Of a stretch of DNA of 64,000 nt, positions 39,425 to 53,496 are shown in pieces. Under the pieces are notes generated by a model. It was not told where the DNA came from. It saw only the letters and a program-made list of their open reading frames with translations, and ran no database searches. Origin of the DNA: Auanema rhodensis (lineage: Eukaryota > Nematoda > Chromadorea > Rhabditida > Rhabditidae); contig CAXKVF010000072.1 of NCBI GenBank assembly GCA_964057225.1, positions 248,001 to 312,000 on the forward strand, written 5' to 3'. Made by a program: the position numbers and the translations under genes. The first letter of the stretch is position 1. The number at the start of each line of letters is the position of its first letter.

Positions 39425-40480
39425 ACCATGAACCAATATCAATAAAAATTTGTTTTTAGACTAATATGGACATGAGGAATCTAATTTTGAAAACCGCATC
39501 TCTTTATCTTTCACGTGAAGCGAGTTACATACCAAGTGCACATCACGTGTACATTTAATTAGCATAAATTAAAGTTCACGTAAATTTCAAAGTCATGGTT
39601 ACCATGAACCAATATCAATAAAAATTTGTTTTTAGACTAATATGGACATGGGGAATCTAATTTTGAAAACCGCATCTCTTTATCTTTCACGTGAAGCGAG
39701 TTACATACCAAATGCACATCACGTGTACATTTAATTAGCATAAATTAAAGTTCACGTAAATTTCAAAGTCATGGTTACCATGAAGCAATATCAATAAAAA
39801 TTTGTTTTTAGACTAATATGGACATGGGGAATCTAATTTTGAAAACCGCTTCTCTTTATCTTTCACGTGAAGCGAGTTACATACCAAGTGCACATCACGT
39901 GTACATTTAATTAGCATAAATTAAAGTTCACGTAAATTTCAAAGTCATGGTTACCATGAAGCAATATCAATAAAAATTTGTTTTTAGACTAATATGGACA
40001 TGAAGAATCTAATTTTGAAAACCGCATCTCTTTATCTTTCACGTGAAGCGAGTTACATACCAAGTGCACATCACGTGTACATTTAATTAGCATAAATTAA
40101 AGTTCACGTAAATTTCAAAGTCATGGTTACCATGAACCAATATCAATAAAAATTTGTTTTTAGACTAATATGGACATGGGGAATCTAATTTTGAAAACCG
40201 CATCTCTTTATCTTTCACGTGAAGCGAGTTACATACCAAGTGCACATCACGTGTACATTTAATTAGCATAAATTAAAGTTCACGTAAATTTCAAAGTCAT
40301 GGTTACCATGCACCAATATCAATAAAAATTTGTTTTTAGACTAATATGGACATGGGGAATCTAATTTTGAAAACCGCATCTCTTTATCTTTCACGTGAAG
40401 CGAGTTACATACCAAGTGCACATCACGTGTACATTTAATTAGCATAAATTAAAGTTCACGTAAATTTCAAAGTCATGGTT

Positions 40481-41888
40481 ACCATGAACCAATATCAATA
40501 AAAATTTGTTTTTAGACTAATATGGACATGAGGAATCTAATTTTGAAAACCGCATCTCTTTATCTTTCACGTGAAGCGAGTTACATACCAAGTGCACATC
40601 ACGTGTACATTTAATTAGCATAAATTAAAGTTCACGTAAATTTCAAAGTCATGGTTACCATGAACCAATATCAATAAAAATTTGTTTTTAGACTAATATG
40701 GACATGGGGAATCTAATTTTGAAAACCGCATCTCTTTATCTTTCACGTGAAGCGAGTTACATATCAAGTGCACATCACGTGTACATTTAATTAGCATAAA
40801 TTAAAGTTCACGTAAATTTCAAAGTCATGGTTACCATGAAGCAATATCAATAAAAATTTGTTTTTAGACTAATATGGACATGGGGAATCTAATTTTGAAA
40901 ACCGCTTCTCTTTATCTTTCACGTGAAGCGAGTTACATACCAAGTGCACATCACGTGTACATTTAATTAGCATAAATTAAAGTTCACGTAAATTTCAAAG
41001 TCATGGTTACCATGAAGCAATATCAATAAAAATTTGTTTTTAGACTAATATGGACATGAAGAATCTAATTTTGAAAACCGCATCTCTTTATCTTTCACGT
41101 GAAGCGAGTTACATACCAAGTGCACATCACGTGTACATTTAATTAGCATAAATTAAAGTTCACGTAAATTTCAAAGTCATGGTTACCATGAACCAATATC
41201 AATAAAAATTTGTTTTTAGACTAATATGGACATGGGGAATCTAATTTTGAAAACCGCATCTCTTTATCTTTCACGTGAAGCGAGTTACATACCAAGTGCA
41301 CATCACGTGTACATTTAATTAGCATAAATTAAAGTTCACGTAAATTTCAAAGTCATGGTTACCATGAACCAATATCAATAAAAATTTGTTTTTAGACTAA
41401 TATGGACATGGGTAATCTAATTTTGAAAACCGCATCTCTTTATCTTTCACGTGAAGCGAGTTACATACCAAGTGCACATCACGTGTACATTTAATTAGCA
41501 TAAATTAAAGTTCACGTAAATTTCAAAGTCATGGTTACCATGCACCAATATCAATAAAAATTTGTTTTTAGACTAATATGGACATGGGGAATCTAATTTT
41601 GAAAACCGCATCTCTTTATCTTTCACGTGAAGCGAGTTACATACCAAGTGCACATCACGTGTACATTTAATTAGCATAAATTAAAGTTCACGTAAATTTC
41701 AAAGTTATGGTTACCATGCACCAATATCAATAAAAATTTGTTTTTAGACTAAAATGGACATGGGGAATCTAATTTTGAAAACCCCATCTCTTTATCTTTC
41801 ACGTGAAGCGAGTTACATACCAAGTGCACATCACGTGTACATTTAATTAGCATAAATTAAAGTTCACGTAAATTTCAAAGTCATGGTT
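40481..41888. repeat. 1,408-bp 8-mer HOR unit
   Basis: Aagg, A, G74t, Gaag, A, Aggt, C170t, C. The same eight markers in order are at 5105-6512, 55433-56840 and 56841-58248. A variant with 100c, ttg and 173a is at 33265-34672. This is the most widely dispersed higher-order unit in the window. Confidence 0.8.
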
Positions 41889-42064
41889 ACCATGAACCAA
41901 TATCAATAAAAATTTGTTTTTAGACTAATATGGACATGGGGAATCTAATTTTGAAAACCGCATCTCTTTATCTTTCACGTGAAGCGAGTTACATACCAAG
42001 TGCACATCACGTGTACATTTAATTAGCATAAATTAAAGTTCACGTAAATTTCAAAGTCATGGTT

Positions 42065-45000
42065 ACCATGAACCAATATCAATAAAAATTTGTTTTTAGA
42101 CTAATATGCACATGGGGAATCTAATTTTGAAAACCGCATCTCTTTATCTTTCACGTGAAGCGAGTTACATACCAAGTGCACATCACGTGTACATTTAATT
42201 AGCATAAATTAAAGTTCACGTAAATTTCAAAGTCATGGTTACCATGAACCAATATCAATAAAAATTTGTTTTTAGTCTAATATGGACATGGGGAATCTAA
42301 TTTTGAAAACCGCATCTCTTTATCTTTCACGTGAAGCGAGTTACATACCAAGTGCACATCACGTGTACATTTAATTAGCATAAATTAAAGTTCACGTAAA
42401 TTTCAAAGTCATGGTTACCATGAAGCAATATCAATAAAAATTTGTTTTTAGACTAATATGGACATGGGGAATCTAATTTTGAAAACCGCTTCTCTTTATC
42501 TTTCACGTGAAGCGAGTTACATACCAAGTGCACATCACGTGTACATTTAATTAGCATAAATTAAAGTTCACGTAAATTTCAAAGTCATGGTTACCATGAA
42601 GCAATATCAATAAAAATTTGTTTTTAGACTAATATGGACATGAAGAATCTAATTTTGAAAACCGCATCTCTTTATCTTTCACGTGAAGCGAGTTACATAC
42701 CAAGTGCACATCACGTGTACATTTAATTAGCATAAATTAAAGTTCACGTAAATTTCAAAGTCAAGGTTACCATGAACCAATATCAATAAAAATTTGTTTT
42801 TAGACTAATATGGACATGGGGAATCTAATTTTGAAAACCGCATCTCTTTATCTTTCACGTGAAGCGAGTTACATACCAAGTGCACATCACGTGTACATTT
42901 AATTAGCATAAATTAAAGTTCACGTAAATTTCAAAGTCATGGTTACCATGAACCAATATCAATAAAAATTTGTTTTTAGACTAATATGGACATGGGTAAT
43001 CTAATTTTGAAAACCGCATCTCTTTATCTTTCACGTGAAGCGAGTTACATACCAAGTGCACATCACGTGTACATTTAATTAGCATAAATTAAAGTTCACG
43101 TAAATTTCAAAGTCATGGTTACCATGCACCAATATCAATAAAAATTTGTTTTTAGACTAATATGGACATGGGGAATCTAATTTTGAAAACCGCATCTCTT
43201 TATCTTTCACGTGAAGCGAGTTACATACCAAGTGCACATCACGTGTACATTTAATTAGCATAAATTAAAGTTCACGTAAATTTCAAAGTCATGGTTACCA
43301 TGAACCAATATCAATAAAAATTTGTTTTTAGACTAATATGGACATGGGGAATCTAATTTTGAAAACCGCATCTCTTTATCTTTCACGTGAAGCGAGTTAC
43401 ATACCAAGTGCACATCACGTGTACATTTAATTAGCATAAATTAAAGTTCACGTAAATTTCAAAGTCATGGTTACCATGAACCAATATCAATAAAAATTTG
43501 TTTTTAGACTAATATGGACATGGGTAATCTAATTTTGAAAACCGCATCTCTTTATCTTTCACGTGAAGCGAGTTACATACCAAGTGCACATCACGTGTAC
43601 ATTTAATTAGCATAAATTAAAGTTCACGTAAATTTCAAAGTCATGGTTACCATGCACCAATATCAATAAAAATTTGTTTTTAGACTAATATGGACATGGG
43701 GAATCTAATTTTGAAAACCGCATCTCTTTATCTTTCACGTGAAGCGAGTTACATACCAAGTGCACATCACGTGTACATTTAATTAGCATAAATTAAAGTT
43801 CACGTAAATTTCAAAGTCATGGTTACCATGCACCAATATCAATAAAAATTTGTTTTTAGACTAATATGGACATGGGGAATCTAATTTTGAAAACCGCATC
43901 TCTTTATCTTTCACGTTACATACCAAGTGCACATCACGTGTACATTTAATTAGCATAAATTTAAGTTCACGTAAATTTCAAAGTCATGGTTACCATGCAC
44001 CAATATCAATAAAAATTTGTTTTTAGACTAATATGGACATGGGGAATCTAATTTTGAAAACCGCATCTCTTTATCTTTCACGTGAAGCGAGTTACATACC
44101 AAGTGCACATCACGTGTACATTTAATTAGCATAAATTAAAGTTCACGTAAATTTCAAAGTCATGGTTACCATGAACCAATATCAATAAAAATTTGTTTTT
44201 AGACTAATATGGACATGGGGAATCTAATTTTGAAAACCGCATCTCTTTATCTTTCACGTGAAGCGAGTTACATACCAAGTGCACATCACGTGTACATTTA
44301 ATTAGCATAAATTAAAGTTCACGTAAATTTCAAAGTCATGGTTACCATGAACCAATATCAATAAACATTTGTTTTTAGACTAATATGCACATGGGGAATC
44401 TAATTTTGAAAACCGCATCTCTTTATCTTTCACGTGAAGCGAGTTACATACCAAGTGCACATCACGTGTACATTTAATTAGCATAAATTAAAGTTCACGT
44501 AAATTTCAAAGTCATGGTTACCATGAACCAATATCAATAAAAATTTGTTTTTAGACTAATATGGACATGGGGAATCTAATTTTGAAAACCGCATCTCTTT
44601 ATCTTTCACGTGAAGCGAGTTACATACCAAGTGCACATCACGTGTACATTTAATTAGCATAAATTAAAGTTCACGTAAATTTCAAAGTCATGGTTACCAT
44701 GAAGCAATATCAATAAAAATTTGTTTTTAGACTAATATGGACATGGGGAATCTAATTTTGAAAACCGCTTCTCTTTATCTTTCACGTGAAGCGAGTTACA
44801 TACCAAGTGCACATCACGTGTACATTTAATTAGCATAAATTAAAGTTCACGTAAATTTCAAAGTCATGGTTACCATGAAGCAATATCAATAAAAATTTGT
44901 TTTTAGACTAATATGGACATGAAGAATCTAATTTTGAAAACCGCATCTCTTTATCTTTCACGTGAAGCGAGTTACATACCAAGTGCACATCACGTGTACA

Positions 45001-46103
45001 TTTAATTAGCATAAATTAAAGTTCACGTAAATTTCAAAGTCAAGGTTACCATGAACCAATATCAATAAAAATTTGTTTTTAGACTAATATGGACATGGGG
45101 AATCTAATTTTGAAAACCGCATCTCTTTATCTTTCACGTGAAGCGAGTTACATACCAAGTGCACATCACGTGTACATTTAATTAGCATAAATTAAAGTTC
45201 ACGTAAATTTCAAAGTCATGGTTACCATGAACCAATATCAATAAAAATTTGTTTTTAGACTAATATGGACATGGGTAATCTAATTTTGAAAACCGCATCT
45301 CTTTATCTTTCACGTGAAGCGAGTTACATACCAAGTGCACATCACGTGTACATTTAATTAGCATAAATTAAAGTTCACGTAAATTTCAAAGTCATGGTTA
45401 CCATGCACCAATATCAATAAAAATTTGTTTTTAGACTAATATGGACATGGGGAATCTAATTTTGAAAACCGCATCTCTTTATCTTTCACGTGAAGCGAGT
45501 TACATACCAAGTGCACATCACGTGTACATTTAATTAGCATAAATTAAAGTTCACGTAAATTTCAAAGTCATGGTTACCATGAACCAATATCAATAAAAAT
45601 TTGTTTTTAGACTAATATGGACATGGGGAATCTAATTTTGAAAACCGCATCTCTTTATCTTTCACGTGAAGCGAGTTACATACCAAGTGCACATCACGTG
45701 TACATTTAATTAGCATAAATTAAAGTTCACGTAAATTTCAAAGTCATGGTTACCATGAACCAATATCAATAAAAATTTGTTTTTAGACTAATATGGACAT
45801 GGGTAATCTAATTTTGAAAACCGCATCTCTTTATCTTTCACGTGAAGCGAGTTACATACCAAGTGCACATCACGTGTACATTTAATTAGCATAAATTAAA
45901 GTTCACGTAAATTTCAAAGTCATGGTTACCATGCACCAATATCAATAAAAATTTGTTTTTAGACTAATATGGACATGGGGAATCTAATTTTGAAAACCGC
46001 ATCTCTTTATCTTTCACGTGAAGCGAGTTACATACCAAGTGCACATCACGTGTACATTTAATTAGCATAAATTAAAGTTCACGTAAATTTCAAAGTCATG
46101 GTT
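42065..46103. repeat. 13-mer HOR (2,279-bp period), nearly two copies
   Basis: The run A45c, A, G74t, Gaag172a, A, Aggt, C, A, Aggt, C starts at 42065 and again at 44344. The first is followed by C(9-bp deletion,147t), C, A, giving 13 monomers and a period of 2,279 bp (13 x 176 minus 9). The second is followed by A, A, G instead. Two related units start at 58425 and 60352. The 44344 monomer has a private 'ataaacattt' change. Confidence 0.8.
43825..43991 (+). repeat. 167-bp monomer with 9-bp deletion
   Basis: Monomer positions equivalent to 93-101 are missing, joining 'cacgt' directly to 'tacat' at 43916/43917. The deleted stretch is bounded by gt dinucleotides, so slippage or microhomology-mediated loss fits. 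It destroys CACGTG box 1 (now CACGTT) and shifts array phase by -9. It also carries a147t. The identical combination recurs only at 59833. Confidence 0.95.
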
Positions 46104-46983
46104 ACCATGAACCAATATCAATAAAAATTTGTTTTTAGACTAATATGGACATGGGGAATCTAATTTTGAAAACCGCATCTCTTTATCTTTCACGTGAAGC
46201 GAGTTACATACCAAGTGCACATCACGTGTACATTTAATTAGCATAAATTAAAGTTCACGTAAATTTCAAAGTCATGGTTACCATGAACCAATATCAATAA
46301 AAATTTGTTTTTAGACTAATATGGACATGGGGAATCTAATTTTGAAAACCGCATCTCTTTATCTTTCACGTGAAGCGAGTTACATACCAAGTGCACATCA
46401 CGTGTACATTTAATTAGCATAAATTAAAGTTCACGTAAATTTCAAAGTCATGGTTACCATGAAGCAATATCAATAAAAATTTGTTTTTAGACTAATATGG
46501 ACATGGGGAATCTAATTTTGAAAACCGCATCTCTTTATCTTTCACGTGAAGCGAGTTACATACCAAGTGCACATCACGTGTACATTTAATTAGCATAAAT
46601 TAAAGTTCACGTAAATTTCAAAGTCATGGTTACCATGAACCAATATCAATAAAAATTTGTTTTTAGACTAATATGGACATGGGGAATCTAATTTTGAAAA
46701 CCGCATCTCTTTATCTTTCACGTGAAGCGAGTTACATACCAAGTGCACATCACGTGTACATTTAATTAGCATAAATTAAAGTTCACGTAAATTTCAAAGT
46801 CATGGTTACCATGAAGCAATATCAATAAAAATTTGTTTTTAGACTAATATGGACATGGGGAATCTAATTTTGAAAACCGCATCTCTTTATCTTTCACGTG
46901 AAGCGAGTTACATACCAAGTGCACATCACGTGTACATTTAATTAGCATAAATTAAAGTTCACGTAAATTTCAAAGTCATGGTT

Positions 46984-47511
46984 ACCATGAAGCAATATCA
47001 ATAAAAATTTGTTTTTAGACTAATATGGACATGGGGAATCTAATTTTGAAAACCGCATCTCTTTATCTTTCACGTGAAGCGAGTTACATACCAAGTGCAC
47101 ATCACGTGTACATTTAATTAGCATAAATTAAAGTTCACGTAAATTTTAAAGTCATGGTTACCATGAACCAATATCAATAAAAATTTGTTTTTAGACTAAT
47201 ATGGACATGGGGAATCTAATTTTGAAAACCGCATCTCTTTATCTTTCACGCGAAGCGAGTTACATACCAAGTGCACATCACGTGTACATTTAATTAGCAT
47301 AAATTAAAGTTCACGTAAATTTTAAAGTCATGGTTACCATGAACCAATATCAATAAAAATTTGTTTTTAGACTAATATGGACATGGGGAATCTAATTTTG
47401 AAAACCGCATCTCTTTATCTTTCACGCGAAGCGAGTTACATACCAAGTGCACATCACGTGTACATTTAATTAGCATAAATTAAAGTTCACGTAAATTTCA
47501 AAGTCATGGTT
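46984..47511. repeat. Short tandem duplication with t92c and 164t
   Basis: The 46984 (G) and 47160 (A) monomers share c164t, and the 47160 and 47336 monomers share t92c ('cacgcgaag'), which breaks CACGTG box 1. The 92c change was seen nowhere else. The overlap pattern suggests a one-monomer duplication with a breakpoint between positions 92 and 164. Confidence 0.7.
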
Positions 47512-48391
47512 ACCATGAACCAATATCAATAAAAATTTGTTTTTAGACTAATATGGACATGGGGAATCTAATTTTGAAAACCGCATCTCTTTATCTTTCA
47601 CGTGAAGCGAGTTACATACCAAGTGCACATCACGTGTACATTTAATTAGCATAAATTAAAGTTCACGTAAATTTCAAAGTCATGGTTACCATGAACCAAT
47701 ATCAATAAAAATTTGTTTTTAGACTAATATGGACATGGGGAATCTAATTTTGAAAACCGCATTTCTTTATCTTTCACGTGAAGCGAGTTACATACCAAGT
47801 GCACATCACGTGTACATTTAATTAGCATAAATTAAAGTTCACGTAAATTTCAAAGTCATGGTTACCATGAAGCAATATCAATAAAAATTTGTTTTTAGAC
47901 TAATATGGACATGGGGAATCTAATTTTGAAAACCGCATATCTTTATCTTTCACGTGAAGCGAGTTACATACCAAGTGCACATCACGTGTACATTTAATTA
48001 GCATAAATTAAAGTTCACGTAAAATTTAAAGTCATGGTTACCATGAAGCAATATCAATAAAAATTTGTTTTTAGACTAATATGGACATGGGGAATCTAAT
48101 TTTGAAAACCGCATCTCTTTATCTTTCACGTGAAGCGAGTTACATACCAAGTGCACATCACGTGTACATTTAATTAGCATAAATTAAAGTTCACGTAAAT
48201 TTCAAAGTCATGGTTACCATGAACCAATATCAATAAAAATTTGTTTTTAGACTAATATGGACATGGGGAATCTAATTTTGAAAACCGCATCTCTTTATCT
48301 TTCACGTGAAGCGAGTTACATACCAAGTGCACATCACGTGTACATTTAATTAGCATAAATTAAAGTTCACGTAAATTTCAAAGTCATGGTT

Positions 48392-48567
48392 ACTATGAAG
48401 CAATATCAATAAAAATTTGTTTTTAGACTAATATGGACATGGGGAATCTAATTTTGAAAACCGCATCTCTTTATCTTTCACGTGAAGCGAGTTACATACC
48501 AAGTGCACATCACGTGTACATTTAATTAGCATAAATTTAAGTTCACGTAAATTTCAAAGTCATGGTT
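48392..48567 (+). repeat. Chimeric monomer: c3t G left end, 147t right end
   Basis: In super-repeat copy 1 the markers c3t on a G monomer (11969) and 147t on a C monomer (12145) are in adjacent monomers, followed by Cgggg and Aggt. Here both are in one monomer, again preceded by A and followed by Cgggg with 'tttcg' and Aggt. The simplest reading is loss of exactly one repeat length by recombination between the two, with the breakpoint between positions 10 and 147. Confidence 0.75.
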
Positions 48568-49095
48568 ACCATGCACCAATATCAATAAAAATTTGTTTTT
48601 AGACTAATATGGACATGGGGGATCTAATTTCGAAAACCGCATCTCTTTATCTTTCACGTGAAGCGAGTTACATACCAAGTGCACATCACGTGTACATTTA
48701 ATTAGCATAAATTAAAGTTCACGTAAATTTCAAAGTCATGGTTACCATGAACCAATATCAATAAAAATTTGTTTTTAGACTAATATGGACATGGGTAATC
48801 TAATTTTGAAAACCGCATCTCTTTATCTTTCACGTGAAGCGAGTTACATACCAAGTGCACATCACGTGTACATTTAATTAGCATAAATTAAAGTTCACGT
48901 AAATTTCAAAGTCATGGTTACCATGCACCAATATCAATAAAAATTTGTTTTTAGACTAATATGGACATGGGGAATCTAATTTTGAAAACCGCATCTCTTT
49001 ATCTTTCACGTGAAGCGAGTTACATACCAAGTGCACATCACGTGTACATTTAATTAGCATAAATTAAAGTTCACGTAAATTTCAAAGTCATGGTT

Positions 49096-50504
49096 ACCTT
49101 GCACCAATATCAATAAAAATTTGTTTTTAGACTAATATGGACATGGGGAATCTAATTTTGAAAACCGCATCTCTTTATCTTTCACGTGAAGCGAGTTACA
49201 TACCAAGTGCACATCACGTGTACATTTAATTAGCATAAATTAAAGTTCACGTAAATTTCAAAGTCATGGTTACCATGAACCAATATCAATAAAAATTTGT
49301 TTTTAGACTAATATGGACATGGGGAATCTAATTTTGAAAACCGCATCTCTTCATCTTTCACGTGAAGCGAGTTACATACCAAGTGCACATCACGTGTACA
49401 TTTAATTAGCATAAATTAAAGTTCACGTAAATTTCAAAGTCATGGTTACCATGCACCAATATCAATAAAAATTTGTTTTTAGACTAATATGGACATGGGG
49501 AATCTAATTTTGAAAACCGCATCTCTTTATCTTTCACGTGAAGCGAGTTACATACCAAGTGCACATCACGTGTACATTTAATTAGCATAAATTAAAGTTC
49601 ACGTAAAATTCAAAGTCATGGTTACCATGAACCAATATCAATAAAAATTTGTTTTTAGACTAATATGGACATGGGGAATCTAATTTTGAAAACCGCATCT
49701 CTTTATCTTTCACGTGAAGCGAGTTACATACCAAGTGCACATCACGTGTACATTTAATTAGCATAAATTAAAGTTCACGTAAAATTCAAAGTCATGGTTA
49801 CCATGCACCAATATCAATAAAAATTTGTTTTTAGACTAATATGCACATGGGGAATCTAATTTTGAAAACCGCATCTCTTTATCTTTCACGTGAAGCGAGT
49901 TACATACCAAGTGCACATCACGTGTACATTTAATTAGCATAAATTAAAGTTCACGTAAATTTCAAAGTCATGGTTACCATGCACCAATATCAATAAAAAT
50001 TTGTTTTTAGACTAATATGGACATGGGGAATCTAATTTTGAAAACCGCATCTCTTTATCTTTCACGTGAAGCGAGTTACATACCAAGTGCACATCACGTG
50101 TACATTTAATTAGCATAAATTAAAGTTCACGTAAATTTCAAAGTCATGGTTACCATGAACCAATATCAATAAAAATTTGTTTTTAGACTAATATGGACAT
50201 GAGGAATCTAATTTTGAAAACCGCATCTCTTTATCTTTCACGTGAAGCGACTTACATACCAAGTGCACATCACGTGTACATTTAATTAGCATAAATTAAA
50301 GTTCACGTAAATTTCAAAGTCATGGTTACCATGAACCAATATCAATACAAAATTTGTTTTTAGACTAATATGGACATGTTGAATCTAATTTTGAAAACCG
50401 CATCTCTTTATCTTTCACGTGAAGCGAGTTACATACCAAGTGCACATCACGTGTACATTTAATTAGCATAAATTAAAGTTCACGTAAATTTCAAAGTCAT
50501 GGTT
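49096..50504. repeat. C4t 8-mer block, copy 3
   Basis: C4t, A81c, C161a, A161a, C45c, C, Aagg100c, Attg, as at 35553-36960, but 1,409 bp long because of one inserted base in the last monomer. It directly follows super-repeat copy 2 and is followed by Gaag with the usual G74t missing. Confidence 0.85.
50328..50504 (+). repeat. 177-bp monomer with 1-bp insertion
   Basis: An extra c at 50348 turns the usual a-tract into 'aatacaaaat', giving the only monomer in the window longer than 176 bp and shifting phase by +1. It also has the ttg marker shared with the 33441 and 36785 monomers, neither of which has the insertion, so the insertion is younger than the duplication, or an assembly error. Confidence 0.9.
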
Positions 50505-53496
50505 ACCATGAAGCAATATCAATAAAAATTTGTTTTTAGACTAATATGGACATGAAGAATCTAATTTTGAAAACCGCATCTCTTTATCTTTCACGTGAAG
50601 CGAGTTACATACCAAGTGCACATCACGTGTACATTTAATTAGCATAAATTAAAGTTCACGTAAATTTCAAAGTCATGGTTACCATGAACCAATATCAATA
50701 AAAATTTGTTTTTAGACTAATATGGACATGGGGAATCTAATTTTGAAAACCGCATCTCTTTATCTTTCACGTGAAGCGAGTTACATACCAAGTGCACATC
50801 ACGTGTACATTTAATTAGCATAAATTAAAGTTCACGTAAATTTCAAAGTCATGGTTACCATGAAGCAATATCAATAAAAATTTGTTTTTAGACTAATATG
50901 GACATGGGGAATCTAATTTTGAAAACCGCTTCTCTTTATCTTTCACGTGAAGCGAGTTACATACCAAGTGCACATCACGTGTACATTTAATTAGCATAAA
51001 TTAAAGTTCACGTAAATTTCAAAGTCATGGTTACCATGAAGCAATATCAATAAAAATTTGTTTTTAGACTAATATGGACATGAAGAATCTAATTTTGAAA
51101 ACCGCATCTCTTTATCTTTCACGTGAAGCGAGTTACATACCAAGTGCACATCACGTGTACATTTAATTAGCATAAATTAAAGTTCACGTAAATTTCAAAG
51201 TCATGGTTACCATGAACCAATATCAATAAAAATTTGTTTTTAGACTAATATGGACATGGGGAATCTAATTTTGAAAACCGCATCTCTTTATCTTTCACGT
51301 GAAGCGAGTTACATACCAAGTGCACATCACGTGTACATTTAATTAGCATAAATTAAAGTTCACGTAAATTTCAAAGTCATGGTTACCATGAAGCAATATC
51401 AATAAAAATTTGTTTTTAGACTAATATGGACATGAAGAATCTAATTTTGAAAACCGCATCTCTTTATCTTTCACGTGAAGCGAGTTACATACCAAGTGCA
51501 CATCACGTGTACATTTAATTAGCATAAATTAAAGTTCACGTAAATTTCAAAGTCATGGTTACCATGAACCAATATCAATAAAAATTTGTTTTTAGACTAA
51601 TATGGACATGGGGAATCTAATTTTGAAAACCGCATCTCTTTATCTTTCACGTGAAGCGAGTTACATACCAAGTGCACATCACGTGTACATTTAATTAGCA
51701 TAAATTAAAGTTCACGTAAATTTCAAAGTCATGGTTACCATGAACCAATATCAATAAAAATTTGTTTTTAGACTAATATGGACATGGGGAATCTAATTTT
51801 GAAAACCGCATCTCTTTATCTTTCACGTGAAGCGAGTTACATACCAAGTGCACATCACGTGTACATTTAATTAGCATAAATTAAAGTTCACGTAAATTTC
51901 AAAGTCATGGTTACCATGAAGCAATATCAATAAAAATTTGTTTTTAGACTAATATGGACATGGGGAATCTAATTTTGAAAACCGCATCTCTTTATCTTTC
52001 ACGTGAAGCGAGTTACATACCAAGTGCACATCACGTGTACATTTAATTAGCATAAATTAAAGTTCACGTAAATTTCAAAGTCATAGTTACCATGAACCAA
52101 TATCAATAAAAATTTGTTTTTAGACTAATATGGACATGGGGAATCTAATTTTGAAAACCGCATCTCTTTATCTTTCACGTGAAGCGAGTTACATACCAAG
52201 TACACATCACGTGTACATTTAATTAGCATAAATTAAAGTTCACGTAAATTTCAAAGTCATGGTTACCATGAACCAATATCAATAAAAATTTGTTTTTAGA
52301 CTAATATGCACATGGGGAATCTAATTTTGAAAACCGCATCTCTTTATCTTTCACGTGAAGCGAGTTACATACCAAGTGCACATCACGTGTACATTTAATT
52401 AGCATAAATTAAAGTTCACGTAAATTTCAAAGTCATGGTTACCATGAACCAATATCAATAAAAATTTGTTTTTAGACTAATATGGACATGGGGAATCTAA
52501 TTTTGAAAACCGCATCTCTTTATCTTTCACGTGAAGCGAGTTACATACCAAGTGCACATCACGTGTACATTTAATTAGCATAAATTAAAGTTCACGTAAA
52601 TTTCAAAGTCATGGTTACCATGAAGCAATATCAATAAAAATTTGTTTTTAGACTAATATGGACATGGGGAATCTAATTTTGAAAACCGCTTCTCTTTATC
52701 TTTCACGTGAAGCGAGTTACATACCAAGTGCACATCACGTGTACATTTAATTAGCATAAATTAAAGTTCACGTAAATTTCAAAGTCATGGTTACCATGAA
52801 CCAATATCAATAAAAATTTGTTTTTAGACTAATATGGACATGGGTAATCTAATTTTGAAAACCGCATCTCTTTATCTTTCACGTGAAGCGAGTTACATAC
52901 CAAGTGCACATCACGTGTACATTTAATTAGCATAAATTAAAGTTCACGTAAATTTCAAAGTCATGGTTACCATGCACCAATATCAATAAAAATTTGTTTT
53001 TAGACTAATATGGACATGGGGAATCTAATTTTGAAAACCGCATCTTTTTATCTTTCACGTGAAGCGAGTTACATACCAAGTGCACATCACGTGTACATTT
53101 AATTAGCATAAATTAAAGTTCACGTAAATTTCAAAGTCATGGTTACCATGAACCAATATCAATAAAAATTTGTTTTTAGACTAATATGGACATGGGGAAT
53201 CTAATTTTGAAAACCGCATCTCTTTATCTTTCACGTGAAGCGAGTTACATACCAAGTGCACATCACGTGTACATTTAATTAGCATAAATTAAAGTTCACG
53301 TAAATTTCAAAGTCATGGTTACCATGAACCAATATCAATAAAAATTTGTTTTTAGACTAATATGGACATGGGGAATCTAATTTTGAAAACCGCATCTCTT
53401 TATCTTTCACGTGAAGCGAGTTACATACCAAGTGCACATCACGTGTACATTTAATTAGCATAAATTAAAGTTCACGTAAATTTCAAAGTCATGGTT
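50505..53496. repeat. Irregular block of 17 monomers
   Basis: Order is Gaag, A, G74t, Gaag, A, Gaag, A, A, G173a, A114a, A45c, A, G74t, Aggt, C, A, A. G74t and Gaag are uncoupled here at 50505, 51385 and 52617, unlike their tight pairing elsewhere. The 51913 monomer joins a G start to 173a, which otherwise marks C monomers before A114a (34497, 37665), so it is a likely chimera. The 52969 monomer has a private 'catctttt'. Confidence 0.75.

Larger units (their letters stand above)
39425..49095. repeat. Super-repeat copy 2 (55 monomers)
   Basis: Order is: 6-mer Aagg, A112a, G74t, Gaag, A, C (39425-40480); 8-mer (40481-41888); A, then a 13-mer unit twice (from 42065 and 44344); then A, A, G, A, G, G164t, A(92c,164t), A92c, A, A76t, G(76a,161a,164t), G, A, G(c3t,147t), C(gggg, 'tttcg'), Aggt, C. 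It parallels 2993-12848 and 54377-64000. Private changes include 'catatcaag' (40657 monomer), 'ctaaaatgg' and 'accccatc' (41713 monomer) and 'tttagtcta' (42241 monomer). Confidence 0.8.
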
